Assembly (NCBI GenBank): GCA_963556145.1
Contig: OY744468.1
Coordinates: 1 to 64,000, forward strand
Direction of reading: 5' to 3'
Source: Hygrocybe punicea
Lineage: Eukaryota > Basidiomycota > Agaricomycetes > Agaricales > Hygrophoraceae
DNA: 64,000 nt
Numbering within the stretch: position 1 is the stretch's first letter; each line of letters opens with the position of its first letter. The notes beneath the pieces were generated by a model that saw only the letters and a list, made by a program, of their open reading frames with translations, was not told the origin of the DNA and did not search any database. The translations under genes were made by a program, and so were the position numbers. This document shows positions 49,626 to 60,037 of the stretch, piece by piece.

Positions 49626-50471
49626 ATGCGAGTACTCGTTCACAGCTTCCCCGTGTGGAGCAACGATGCTGACGAGTACCACCATACCGTTACCGTCTGG
49701 AAGGAGGACAACGACTATTACCAGTGCAGTCATCCTGAACAGACATTTGATCTCGAGAGTCTCCCTAAACCCAAGCCCATCCCTATGGAGCATTTCCGGG
49801 GACATTGGCGTCCACATTTGACCGAATGCCCAAGCCCTATTCCGGCCGACTCTTACCTCAAGAAACCAACCATTCTCCTACCACAACTCGACACCATCAC
49901 CACCCCCAATGATCCAACGAGCGACCAGCCCATTCAGGGCAGAACTCCTAGGGACGATATGGACGCGGAGGCAGAGATATACGAGATCTTGAAGCGTCAC
50001 CCTCATCCCAACATCTGCGTCTACTATGGCGTCGTTCGTGACAGCGATTCCGATCAATTCACGGCCCTCTGCTTGAAAAAATACAGGTGCTGCCTGTACG
50101 ATGCCATCCTCAATGCAGAACCGTTAGACCGGTCTGTGATCCTTCAAGGCATCTCGAGAGGTCTAGATTTCCTGCACGGCACGCTTGGTCTTGTGCACAA
50201 TGATATTAACCCGTGTAATATCATGCTGGACGATGCGTGCAATCCTGTTATCATCGATTTCGATTCGTGCCTGCCCATTGCGCAGGACATCAAGGGGCGA
50301 AAGGCTGGCACGTTTGGGTATGTGTTGGAGCCGTTGACAACCTCGAAGCCGGAAAACGATCATTACGGCGTGGAGATGATCAGGAAGTTCATGGAGGAGC
50401 CCCGAGTCCTTCCAGATGGTGTAACCCTCGATGTACGGTCCTTGGGTCTTTCATATACGCGTTTCGGCTGA
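49626..50471 (+). CDS. Atypical Agaricomycete protein kinase-like protein
   Basis: This is an intronless 281-residue protein. It retains a helix-C-like stretch (DAEAEIYEILKRHPHPN), a catalytic loop VHNDINPCNIML in which HRD is HND, and IIDFDS in place of DFG, followed by GTFGY and PENDHYGVE. No glycine-rich loop or VAIK lysine is evident before helix C, so it starts close to the middle of the N-lobe. Closely similar short kinase-like proteins are expanded in mushroom genomes. Asp and Asn of the catalytic loop and the metal Asp are kept, so weak activity cannot be ruled out. Its biological role is unknown. Confidence 0.75.
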   Translation: MRVLVHSFPVWSNDADEYHHTVTVWKEDNDYYQCSHPEQTFDLESLPKPKPIPMEHFRGHWRPHLTECPSPIPADSYLKKPTILLPQLDTITTPNDPTSDQPIQGRTPRDDMDAEAEIYEILKRHPHPNICVYYGVVRDSDSDQFTALCLKKYRCCLYDAILNAEPLDRSVILQGISRGLDFLHGTLGLVHNDINPCNIMLDDACNPVIIDFDSCLPIAQDIKGRKAGTFGYVLEPLTTSKPENDHYGVEMIRKFMEEPRVLPDGVTLDVRSLGLSYTRFG

Positions 50472-50692
50472 TGTGTCTGGACAGGATGAGCACTTGGCAT
50501 TAGATATCGGTTCCCCAACTGTGTGATCTAATTGGAACCGTTCTCGAATAGGGAGTCGATGGTTTGTCGCATGATACATCGTACACCAACTGTCGAGCGA
50601 GATATTAAATGGTAACCAAGACTCCATAGCCAAACACCTGCCCGTGATTGTGGTTCCTTCGTTAAAACCCTATTATATGATGTAGGGTAGCG

Positions 50693-51676
50693 TTACTCAG
50701 ATGCCATGTCTTTCAGTTCAGCCGCGAATTCCTTATCGACACTCGTCATTGCTTGTCCAAACTTTGGTTTGCGGGCCTTAAGGTATCCATCTCGCAGTCG
50801 ATACAACTTGATGACAGTCTTCCATCCCAACTGGTCTTCATCCTCATCAGAGAAGTATTCCTCTCGTTTCACCAATTCCTGACATCCCTCCCTCAACCAC
50901 CGCTCCACCTTGTACTTCCGTGCTAGTAGAATCTTGACCACCCCTGTGATTGCGCCACAACGTGACAGGTTCGCGATCGCTAGTGCGCGAGCTTCCGATA
51001 GCTGCTGCCGCGTCGCCACGTCCAACACGACTTGCCACTCCTTCGCTTCACCGCTGAGCGCTGACATCCTTTCCACCGCGATTTTGCGCAACCTGTCCAT
51101 TTGCCACATCGCTGACAACTTGAGAACGGATGTCCATTCTGTCAAGGACAAGGACTCTTCTGTCAGGACTTCCCTGTCCGATTTGGTGTGAGCAATGAGT
51201 ATCTTATTGATTCGTTGCAGGCTAGATTCACTTACTTTGGGAACATGACCTTAAGTAACTGTCGAAAGTCGTCTTCCAGTACTCCGTCAAGTCGCAAGGG
51301 CTGTTCGTCGCTACATCCATCCGGAATGGTGTCTTCAGCAATGGGGAGTTGGAACATGTTGCGGAAAACTTCGGACTCTTGTTCAAAGTAAGGACGAGGA
51401 ACTCGAAAGAGTGTATTTTCCGCCTGAAATTTCACCCGTCCATCAACTTGCTCACCTCAGACCATGTCGACTGACCAAAAATGTGACTTCAGTGAAGTAA
51501 TGGAACTTGTCTCTTTGGATGTTACCGTGCTCTGCATCAGAGACGTCTGAGCCAGTTTCCCAGTGAATGTCCTGTGTGTTGCCGAGTGGTATCATGTCCG
51601 GGTACAGACCACTTTGGGGATCAGGGCATCGCAGGTTGACCCTCCTGATGTTATATAGGTCGACGGTGCCTACCAA
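50693..51676 (-). CDS. BTB/POZ domain protein
   Basis: Two or three exons: 51676 or 51656 to about 51497, about 51427-51232, and about 51185-50693. The BTB fold begins FHYFTEVTFL, then ENTLFRVPRPYFEQESEVFRNMF, then LEDDFRQLLKVMFP. It is followed by a BACK-like helical region (SLTEWTSVLKLSAMWQMDRL). These mushroom BTB proteins are mostly of unknown role and may act as Cullin-3 adaptors. Intron ends (GTCAGT...TTTCAG) keep the frame. The start is uncertain because an in-frame upstream Met exists. Confidence 0.75.
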
Positions 51677-52080
51677 TAATGAGTCACCTCATTGGTGATG
51701 CAGGATGACTCATCCATTACTTTCTGCGGCTGCGCGCACGCTATCTCGAAGAGACAACTAGTACCGAGTGCGAAGGCCCTGTTACGCGTATGGAGACATT
51801 GCTCAAAGAGGCGTGGAAGGAGAAAAAGTTCGAGATGATAAGAAACTTGAGTACTTGAGTGCGTAACCATTTGGATCCTGACATAGAGATTCTCTGCCCC
51901 CCCACATTGGCGATCATCTTCTCCCCGTTGGCTTTCAAGGTTGTTCAATATTCAATGCTGATCATGAGGTTCGCCACAAGTGATTGGTCGTGTTTATGAA
52001 TTCGAAGTTGTTTGGACATGCGAGTTCAAACGTTCAAGTCTCCAAATCAGGACAATGTGGTCTGCCTCCAAGGAATTCGA
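51677..52080. other. Divergent intergenic region
   Basis: Minus-strand frames at 51670-51948 show no family features. An alternative in-frame start for the next gene lies at 52012. Confidence 0.5.
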
Positions 52081-52940
52081 ATGTCGAATACGTTGAAAAA
52101 GAGAAAGCTCGAAGAGACAGTCGAGACGTCTTCCGCATCTTCCTCAGAGCAGTGCCCCAGTGCCACCCTTCGCGAGCTAAGCTCTTTGTCACCTAACCAC
52201 ACGTTCATAAAGTTGCTGGAAGACAAGCTCTACCCAATCCTAGATGCACTCCCGAAAGCTCATCGGTTTACCGTCTGCAAGGCCCTCATGCTCACGAGGG
52301 ACCAACGTGAGTCCATGGAAAGCCAACAGAGACGCATGGATATTGCTTATCACGACCACGCAAAGAATCTTTGTGAATCTCTGAAGGGTTTAAACCACGC
52401 CGTTGCCATCGACGGGAGAGACGGCTGGGAAACACAGGGCGAGATGATGGAGGAAATCTTGGAGGAAGTGCTGGCCTGGCTGCTGTTGCTGTGGCAGGTC
52501 GCCGTCAAAGATGGACACGAAATCCAACCGGTTCAGAGATGTCTGGTTGTGTGTTCGGATGCTATCCAAGAACTCGCGACCTGTGGAAGTTCTGTAGAGA
52601 TGGAAGACATGGACTCTGCGGTTACCATCACAGATTCCCAGGACACAACGGTCTATGAAGAAGACGCAGCTAACATCCAACATACACTTGCTTGGATGTG
52701 GAAAGAACTGCTCGTCGCAACTTCGGCTCGAGGGATTGAAACCCGAGCCATCGAATCCGACATCCGCCAACTAGATTTCAAAGACGATGTCTACAGCTTC
52801 ATCAGAAGAGACGGACGTAAGCATATCTCGCTGGTTCATATGAGATTCTGACTCCTCACGTCCTTGTAGAAGATGAGCAGGCTTCAGGATACGGTTTCTG
52901 GGATGCTCATTGGACTGCAGCCATGAAAGATGCAGCTTGA
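52081..52940 (+). CDS. Uncharacterised helical protein
   Basis: Two exons: 52081 to about 52817 and 52869-52940, joined by a GTAAGC...TTGTAG intron, ending YGFWDAHWTAAMKDAA. The N-terminus has a KKRKLEE cluster that could be a nuclear localisation signal and is the reason for preferring this Met over 52012. The rest is predominantly helical and acidic, with no recognised domain. I do not know its function. Confidence 0.6.
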
Positions 52941-53223
52941 CATCCTACAGTGGCCGGGGAGGCCGCGCTGCTTCACGTTGAGAAAGCACCTTCCCTTTAG
53001 CTCCATACAAAACCGGTGACTGCATCCCTTGACTTATCTTTATACCTTGTTCATTGAATCCCGGTTGCAGCTGTGACGGAGAATATAGTTATAGCAAAAC
53101 ATCACTGATAGACGTTCTCATATTTTCTTCTTCCCGCGATTAGTCGATATCAACGATTTGGTTGAAACTGAGCCAATCCCGAGGATTAATATTGGCAACT
53201 TTGCCTGGGGCGCCGATCCAGTA

Positions 53224-54430
53224 ATGTTTGGCAGCAAACACATGATCCACAATCAAGCCATATATTTGTTTCCAGCCGATGATCTTTCCAAGGGTCTCCG
53301 AATTCTGTGCTTCGATGGGGGCGGTGTTCGAGTCAAAGCCAGCCTTTGCATGTTGAGGGAAATCATGGACAGGATTGGACCAGGGGTCAACCGGTCAAGC
53401 CCTGCGACTTCTTTGACCTCATTGCTGGGACATCCATCGGAGCTCTGATAGCCATCATGCTCGCAAGGCTAGGCTACACTGTTAGTGAGGCGATCACAAA
53501 ATACGACGAGTTGAGCCCGCGGATATTCTCCAGTGTGGAACCCGAGGGGGTATGGATTAAAAGTGGCACTCCTCTAGTCCACGAAGGTCCCGCAGAGATA
53601 GCCTTTCGGGAGATCGGTCGTGTCGGCGGCGAAGACGGGCGGTCATAATGGTTTGGCTTTACCCTCTTTCGCATTTACTCATTGAGGAAAATTGCAGTGC
53701 TTTGTTACCACCGTTTTGGAGGATCGTCCGACCAAGCTTGTTCCCATCCGTTCGTATCCTTCTGCTGATAGAACGGATCCAGTCACATCCACACTGATTC
53801 CACAGGCAGCAGTTGGAAGATTTGGGAAGCAGCGCCCCTGTGTACTTTAGATCGGTTGCAGTCGCTGGTTGGAAGTTCATTGACGCAGGTGCTGAATCCC
53901 TCGTCTGAAGTATACCACGAAATTACATGCAATATCCCCGAATATAAGAATAAGCACATTGCGTGTTTCGTCAGCATCGGAACGGGGGCCAGCGGGGCTC
54001 GGCCACCTCCAGCGAGCACACTGAGAAGACTCGGAACGTTCGATCTCTCGGGCATGAAACAGACCTTGTCCAGTATCTTAGCGCCATTGCTGCGGCTACT
54101 GCAAAAGTCGATGTAGAAATGCAGCGTCATATGGAAAACGGGTAAGCATCGTTTTCAGCCCGCAGTTGGAACTTGCCATACTCATACCCCTTCTTTCTCA
54201 GTCCTTATTTTCGTTTTGATCCTGGTCACGCCGTTGGATTGATCAATATGGCTGATATTTCTCAGCTTGAAAGAATGGCACATCTTGTGTGGGAACATGT
54301 ACAGGACAATAGAGCGGTCGAAACGCAACTGCAGTTGTGTGCTGAAACGCTGAAAGCGGCGTCCTTCCTAGAAGGCCAGTCCATGACACCGGACCCTGGG
54401 AGCACAGATGTGCGCCTTCCCCAGACTTAA
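53224..54430 (+). pseudogene. Patatin-like phospholipase, frameshifted
   Basis: The N-terminus carries the oxyanion motif LCFDGGGVR, and the nucleophile elbow GTSIG follows, with DFFDLIAG before it. The catalytic Asp motif FIDAG is near 53880, and EYKNKHIACFVSIGTG and FRFDPGHAVGLI lie further on. Patatins hydrolyse the sn-2 or galactolipid ester bond of lipids. Two frame changes fall within conserved stretches without room for an intron: near 53395, and at about 53890 immediately after the catalytic Asp. All catalytic residues survive but the protein cannot be read through, so it is a recent pseudogene or contains assembly errors. Confidence 0.65.
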
Positions 54431-54451
54431 TGCTACTACAATCGCTAACCA

Positions 54452-55148
54452 ATGTTGGACAATCACCAGCCGCCACCCGAACCCGCGTTACCGCCAAAAC
54501 TGGAAAACCGGTACGACGTGAGGAACCTGGTGGACGTCGTCCTCAATAAACCTGGTATTTTCATTGCTTTGCATCATACAATTGCTACTCTGACCACCTC
54601 TGAAGAAGAAACCGTGCGATTTCTTTTGATGATATCCTTGTCTCAGAGTTTCGACAGCGTGTTGAATGTACTAGACGATCTATATTTCAGCCAACCTTTG
54701 AGTGATACATCAGCAGCGCAAGTCTGGTCCGTATTTCCTTCTTAAGCCCAAATCTGCATCTCATTATTGTTCTTGACTCAGTATCTTGAGCCTTGTAACG
54801 AGGGTTGTGACTCATCTCTGGCTTACCGATCCGCAAAGCGAAACACTTTCTAAACGCTTTGTTTCGAACCCACCCCCAAATTACCCCTGCGTCGCCTGGC
54901 AACGATATTCCCTAATCGAGGCTTTGAAAATGGCCCAAAAAGAGGACCAAGAAGGCTTCATAACTGCCGCTGGTGACAAATACTTGGATGTCCTTGCAGA
55001 TGAACTAGCAGAAGCCCTGGCTGTTCTCGAAGACAGACTGCGGCGTGAGGACCCTGTCGGCGAATGTGTTCGTTGGTTGGAAAAGAATAGTTGTGTCATT
55101 TCCCGAAAGGGTAAGCTAGGGGTTTCCTGTCTCCCCCCAATTAGCTAA
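54452..55148 (+). CDS. Uncharacterised protein, possibly continuous with the patatin relic
   Basis: Two open blocks, 54452-54721 and 54786 to about 55111, may be joined by an intron with a GTCTGG donor; the frame match is imperfect. The second block is helical and charged (KEDQEGFITAAGDKYLDVLA). No domain recognised. A third protein-like block follows at 55570-55830. This may be the tail of a larger gene. Confidence 0.35.
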
Positions 55149-56216
55149 GCCCCTCTCTACAAGGTTACAGGCCGGGTTCTGTAAATGTATCCTACTCGAT
55201 GCAAAACCGGAACATGTGAAACAAAATTATCGGCTATTTTACAAGGTGGCACAGGTACTAAATTTAATCCGCAAATATCTCTCCTTCACTCAACGACCGG
55301 CCAAAAGCATTCGAAAGAAATCCTTAATTTTTCGGCCATGCGTGCGATCGTGGTGGCACTGCACTCACTCGACAAACTCCGTGCAGATATCAAGTTTAAT
55401 GCACCAGACCTGGGGAGTATGGGACGTCTTTCTCATGCCCATGAGATATGAGAGACGCAACGTACCAATAGGCCTTATCTGCATTCCCTTGGTATGTCAC
55501 ATATGATCCATTGACTCTCATTGACCGCTCACACCTGCATCTGTAGAGGATGTTGTAAAGCCCCAACTCAGCATCGACATTTCTAGCGTGACTACCACTC
55601 AGCAAATCCATTGGGACGGATGTCAGGTCCTCCTTGGCGAATTAAACACGTTCACGTCCAGTGAGGCTGCCCGACTCACGAGTCCTCTAGAATATTTGTT
55701 TGGTCGAAATCGAGTGGTGGGCTGCGTTAAGAAAGGCCTCATCAATGTCAAGCTTATTCACAAAGTAGAACACGAAGTCAAGCATGCTATAAGGCGGATT
55801 AGGGCTGCGCGGCCAAATCCACCACCTCTGTTTCCAGACCACATCCACATCCTCTCATTCTGGGTCCTTTCTTGCATAGTTCCCTTTACTTATTTTGGCT
55901 TACACACGAGATTGATTGTCATTTATAGATATATAGTATTTGAGCACAGCACCTAAAAGTAAAATCTGGTCAAATGTTAGACGCTGCAATGCTGTGCCTG
56001 CCACGATGACAGGTAAAACACAGCCATTGAATATGTCAAAGCATTCCTTAAGACGCTTGAATTCACTGCTCCCAGCGAGCCTTTGTCGCTATGTCACCTC
56101 CACTCGAGAACTTGCTATCGTATGGAGAACGGAAAGGACTGAAAGTGGGTCCCTTTAGTTGGCATTTACTGTACGCCTCGTTAATATCTGACCATTCGAC
56201 GACTCGAAGGTGCTTA
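55149..56216. other. Region with one protein-like block, otherwise empty
   Basis: Apart from 55588-55830 (+), which reads GCQVLLGELNTF and KHAIRRIRAARPNP, the sequence lacks convincing coding frames. Nothing else is recognised. Confidence 0.4.
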
Positions 56217-57637
56217 TGGCCGCTGCATCTTTGTCCCTCGTAACAACATCCTCTCTGCTATTTTTTATTTTTGTACGCTCCATCGTCAACCAGCTACCAA
56301 ACTCGTTGAATCAATTTTTTTCAGAATAAGGTGCTCCAATCGCGCAAGCCAGGGTCGGACCTGATGTACCCAATCACGCTCTTTTACTTAGTGCTGCTCT
56401 TCTGGGAATTTCTGCAGAGCATTGCATGGCTATTGAGCATCCAATGGATCCACCAAGGTGCAGTTGTGATGGGGACTTGCTGCGTCACTCAAGGTATTCT
56501 ACCTGTCTCATTTCTTTCACACCTTGACATTGAGATTCTTGTAGCAATCCTAAAACAACTCGACGCGACTGGCACGGCGCTATCGATTATGGGCATGTCG
56601 TGGTGTATTCTTCACGACTATGTCATCGATTCTGCTACCAATCTCAGTTTCAAGTCAGGCTGCATCGGTTTGGCTATTATGTTTATAATCCAGGCGATAA
56701 TCATCGGCGTTCCGAATGGCATCTATCATGGCGCATTCAATTATTACGGGCCCGCTGGGTGAGTATGTCTGCATTATCATGCACCCCTCTGCTGATAACT
56801 GTTGGCGGAAGATTATGGGTACGGTCATTCGGATTACCATACCATTGTTTGCTGAACGGTCCTTAGTGTTTTATAGCATCCCAGCATCCCGGGGATCACC
56901 TTGCGGCTAAAATCGCCACCCATTACGTCTGGTATTGGGCGGCGGCGGCGTTTTCTTTCTGCACCGCTCTTGCATATCTAGTCTCTGCATGCCTTGGCAA
57001 ACAACTACCGGCGGGCTTTTTCTGGATCGGATTCCCGATGGGAGAGAGTTCTCTTCTCCGAGTTGGGCTTATCAGTCTCGACTCTCGCGAGCGTGGCAAT
57101 CCAAAATGGGGCTATTCGTGCGATATGACCATCTCCCGGCACACTATCAGCTTCATCCTTCCAATCCCCATACAATACTTCGACAACTATTATAGCGTTC
57201 AGCCTAATATTGGGCTGGCGGCCCTGAACAACAATCAGGCTAATGCCAATAACCTTTCGCCAGTAAGCACAATCAGTGATGCCCCGCCACCCGATGCTTT
57301 GCGGGCGAATCAAAACGCCCAAATGAAGGCTGCTCTGAAGCTGCTGGTGTGAGTACTTTGTACATGCCCAACAATCTGCGCTCATGATTACGTCCAGGTT
57401 TCCACTTTGTAAGCGCCTCTCCATGTCGTGCGGAATGTTAACTTGATGACCAATGAGCTTTCAGCCTACATGGCACTAGTTATTCCCGTTTCGGTGGTGC
57501 GATTTAAACAGTTTATGGGCGACACCTCCCTTGGATCAGGTGCAGCATTATCCGTGTCTGTCCTGTTCGCCCTGACTGGTTTTGTGGAATTCCTGTTGTT
57601 CGTCACCCTCCGGCCGGCGTTTGGTGTTGTGTTTTGA
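56217..57637 (+). CDS. Seven-transmembrane GPCR-like protein
   Basis: Exons by eye: 56217-56273, 56326-56493, 56545 to about 56759, about 56867-57349, then a last exon ending 57637. Hydrophobic segments are spread through all exons: SLLFFIF, LFYLVLLFWEFLQSI, TGTALSIMGMSW, IGLAIMFIIQAIIIGV, WYWAAAAFSFCTALAYL, AYMALVIPVSVV and VLFALTGFVEFLLFVTL. A YYGPAG loop and a long hydrophilic third intracellular loop precede the final pair of helices. The pattern resembles the fungal Git3/cAMP-receptor-like GPCRs that sense nutrients. Ligand unknown. The join between the last two exons is uncertain. Confidence 0.6.
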
Positions 57638-58107
57638 AGCCTTCATCTATGAATACCATGACTCTGAATACCATAACATTTGTAGTAATCGTGTGCTTGA
57701 TTTCGCAGCCAGCAAGATGATGTTTTTGAAGTAATTGTTGTCGGTTTTATTTTAACGACCATAAGACCTTCAAGTGTCTATTCTGCGGCATTTCTGGACA
57801 CTGTGTTGTGAAGAACATCACTGCAGCGTCAAGCGCCAGCTTGTTTTCGCAATCCATGTGCATGTGTCGTCAAATTTATATTCATTTAGCAACAGTTACG
57901 GAAGCCAGCGTAGTAATACCGGTAGTATAATGGATACTCGTTATTTGCAGAACCTTGAGAAGAGCCGAAGACGTGCGAGTTCCCATCTGCAATTAGTTGA
58001 GTACTGCATTTCATTCAGCGGTACCGGTAGAGCGTTGGCCCATCACCCGTGCCATATCTGAGCCATATAAGGGCAACAACGACATACGCAGTTCCATTTC
58101 CCTGCGT
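57638..58107. other. Upstream region of the PPR-DYW gene
   Basis: No other gene is seen. The reading frame stays open from 57997, so the start at 58108 is a choice between two in-frame ATGs. Confidence 0.5.
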
Positions 58108-59799
58108 ATGACCTTTTTCCCGATCGTCGTTGCACGTCAATGTTTGTCAAAAAATCTATGCCCCGCTGGTCGCATCCACAATGGCCCTCCGCGCAAGGGA
58201 TTACTCAAGTATGTCGACCTCGCCGAAAACCGGGACGGGAGTGTTGGCTGCGGTTTTCTAACCTCCCTCTTGCGCAAGGCCAAGAACTCGCGAGAAGTAC
58301 GCGAAGTCGTTCATGAGGCCCGCAGATTCGAAGACACTATCCCCTGGCAGTTACTATCAGCAGCTGCCCACGTCAGTGCTGGTCCCTCTGTCGACGACCC
58401 ACAGTTGGCGGGCACCCTCCTCGCGAGCATCCCCCCCAACGACATCCCCTACATCTGGGAAGGGGTCCTTAGGGCAGTACTCGGAAACGCATCAAGACAC
58501 AAGAACGGTGCAGTGGCGCTCAACGCCTTTCGTCTCCTCGCGGCCCGAAGCACTCCCCTGACCACCACGGACTACGCCCGCGTCATTCATAGTGGCATAG
58601 ACTCAAGCGAAGAAGAGGCCCGACTTGTGCACGAGCTGCTCCAGCAGCCTTGTCCAACCGAACTTGACCCACGCACCATCGGTGTGCTGCTCAAAGTGTG
58701 CCATGTACGTCATAACTTGGACTTGGCCGGCCGAGTATGGCAGTGGGCTGCACCACGACGGCACGTTAGGCACGGCGATCCGGAGTTGTGCTATGTCACG
58801 GCGCAATATCTGCTTTTGTGTGGCCGAATGGGCAATATGGCGGTCGCGCAGCAGGTCTGGCAGGAAGCTAGGAACATGGGCCTTGCTCACCTCCCAGTTG
58901 TGACCGGAAGCATGTTGTCAGTACTCGCTCTGCATGGTGCTGATGGCGAGACGCTAGAACTACTCAAGAACATTCCTCCGGCTTCCCTCAATTCATACAT
59001 GGTGACTGCGGCGCTCACCGCCTTCTCCCATTCGGGCAACGTCGATGCAGCCCGCGCATTGATGGAGCAAGTAGAAGTGCACGGATCCCAAACTCCCGGT
59101 GCAAGCATACAGTCATACACTACCCTCGTGGACTGCTACGCGCGCAGTGGGGACTTTACATCCGCTCTCGCGATCATCGACCGCGCCAAATGCCAAAGTG
59201 GAGTTGGTGAGGACGATGTGATGTGGATGACCGTGCTCGGTCCCTGCCGTCATTTCAAAAACCTGCCAGTCGCACAGACCGCATTTGAAGCCATTCAGAG
59301 GCTAGGCTCCCCTGAACACCGTGCGTCGGCGTACATCCTCATGTCTGATGTCTACAAAGCCTGTGGTGACACAACGGCTGCTCTCCGCATGCAACAAGAG
59401 AGACTGAAGAAGGGACTCATGAAGGAGCGGGGTGCGGTGACCCTGACGATGGACAACGGCAAAACACATGTGTTCTACGTACGGGAGATCCCGCCTGAGC
59501 TGGTGCATGCCACATGTGCTATGGAGCAGAAGCTCGAGGAATGGAGTCGCTGGTTAGGGTTATGCAGCATCAGCGATGAGTCCATCCGGTGCCGGCATAG
59601 CGAGAAACTTGCGCTGGCATATGCGGTCACACAGGGCATGAGAAAAATTGTCCTACGGAAGAACCTTAGGATATGTGGTGCTTGTCATGAGGCCTCCAAG
59701 CAGATTACCATTTTGGAATCCATTTCAATCCATCATTGGGACAGGTCAAGGGTGCATGTCATGAAGGATGGGAAGTGTTCTTGTCATGACCAATACTGA
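58108..59799 (+). CDS. PPR protein with C-terminal DYW deaminase-like domain
   Basis: An intronless gene of 563 residues. The first 35 residues are rich in Arg/Lys and lack acidic residues, suiting a mitochondrial presequence; this favours the Met at 58108 over 57997. Degenerate PPR motifs run from about residue 185 to 365 (SYMVTAALTAFSHSGNVDAA, SYTTLVDCYARSGDFTSALA). E-type TPR-like motifs follow (VMWMTVLGPCRHFKNL, AYILMSDVYKACGDTTAALR), then a PG-box-like stretch (DNGKTHVFYV). The DYW domain has HSEKLALAY (His497, Glu499), NLRICGAC (Cys523, Cys526) and HHW...KDGKCSCH, ending DQY instead of DYW. In plants this architecture defines organellar C-to-U RNA editing factors. All zinc/deaminase residues are present, so activity is possible. 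DYW proteins are rare outside plants. Confidence 0.88.
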   Translation: MTFFPIVVARQCLSKNLCPAGRIHNGPPRKGLLKYVDLAENRDGSVGCGFLTSLLRKAKNSREVREVVHEARRFEDTIPWQLLSAAAHVSAGPSVDDPQLAGTLLASIPPNDIPYIWEGVLRAVLGNASRHKNGAVALNAFRLLAARSTPLTTTDYARVIHSGIDSSEEEARLVHELLQQPCPTELDPRTIGVLLKVCHVRHNLDLAGRVWQWAAPRRHVRHGDPELCYVTAQYLLLCGRMGNMAVAQQVWQEARNMGLAHLPVVTGSMLSVLALHGADGETLELLKNIPPASLNSYMVTAALTAFSHSGNVDAARALMEQVEVHGSQTPGASIQSYTTLVDCYARSGDFTSALAIIDRAKCQSGVGEDDVMWMTVLGPCRHFKNLPVAQTAFEAIQRLGSPEHRASAYILMSDVYKACGDTTAALRMQQERLKKGLMKERGAVTLTMDNGKTHVFYVREIPPELVHATCAMEQKLEEWSRWLGLCSISDESIRCRHSEKLALAYAVTQGMRKIVLRKNLRICGACHEASKQITILESISIHHWDRSRVHVMKDGKCSCHDQY

Positions 59800-60037
59800 A
59801 GTTGTCACTTCTGGTGTACATCAGCAAACTAGACCTATGCTTTGTACTTGCTGGATTTCATGCTAAAATCTGGAAAGTAGTGTTGATAAGGCCTTGTATG
59901 CACACTCCACTGCTCATTCCTGACATGATGAATAGTGAATACAAGCATACATTCAACTCAAAAACATTCTGCAAGATGAATCATGCTACTAAAGTCTCCC
60001 AAGCTCTGTGACCATTTGCATTGCAAACCTTTCATAT

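Noticed and set aside
57997..58107. Start of the PPR-DYW protein at the earlier ATG
   Set aside because: It is in frame, but the extra 37 residues include acidic residues and no conserved features, while the ATG at 58108 begins a basic, presequence-like segment; not excluded.
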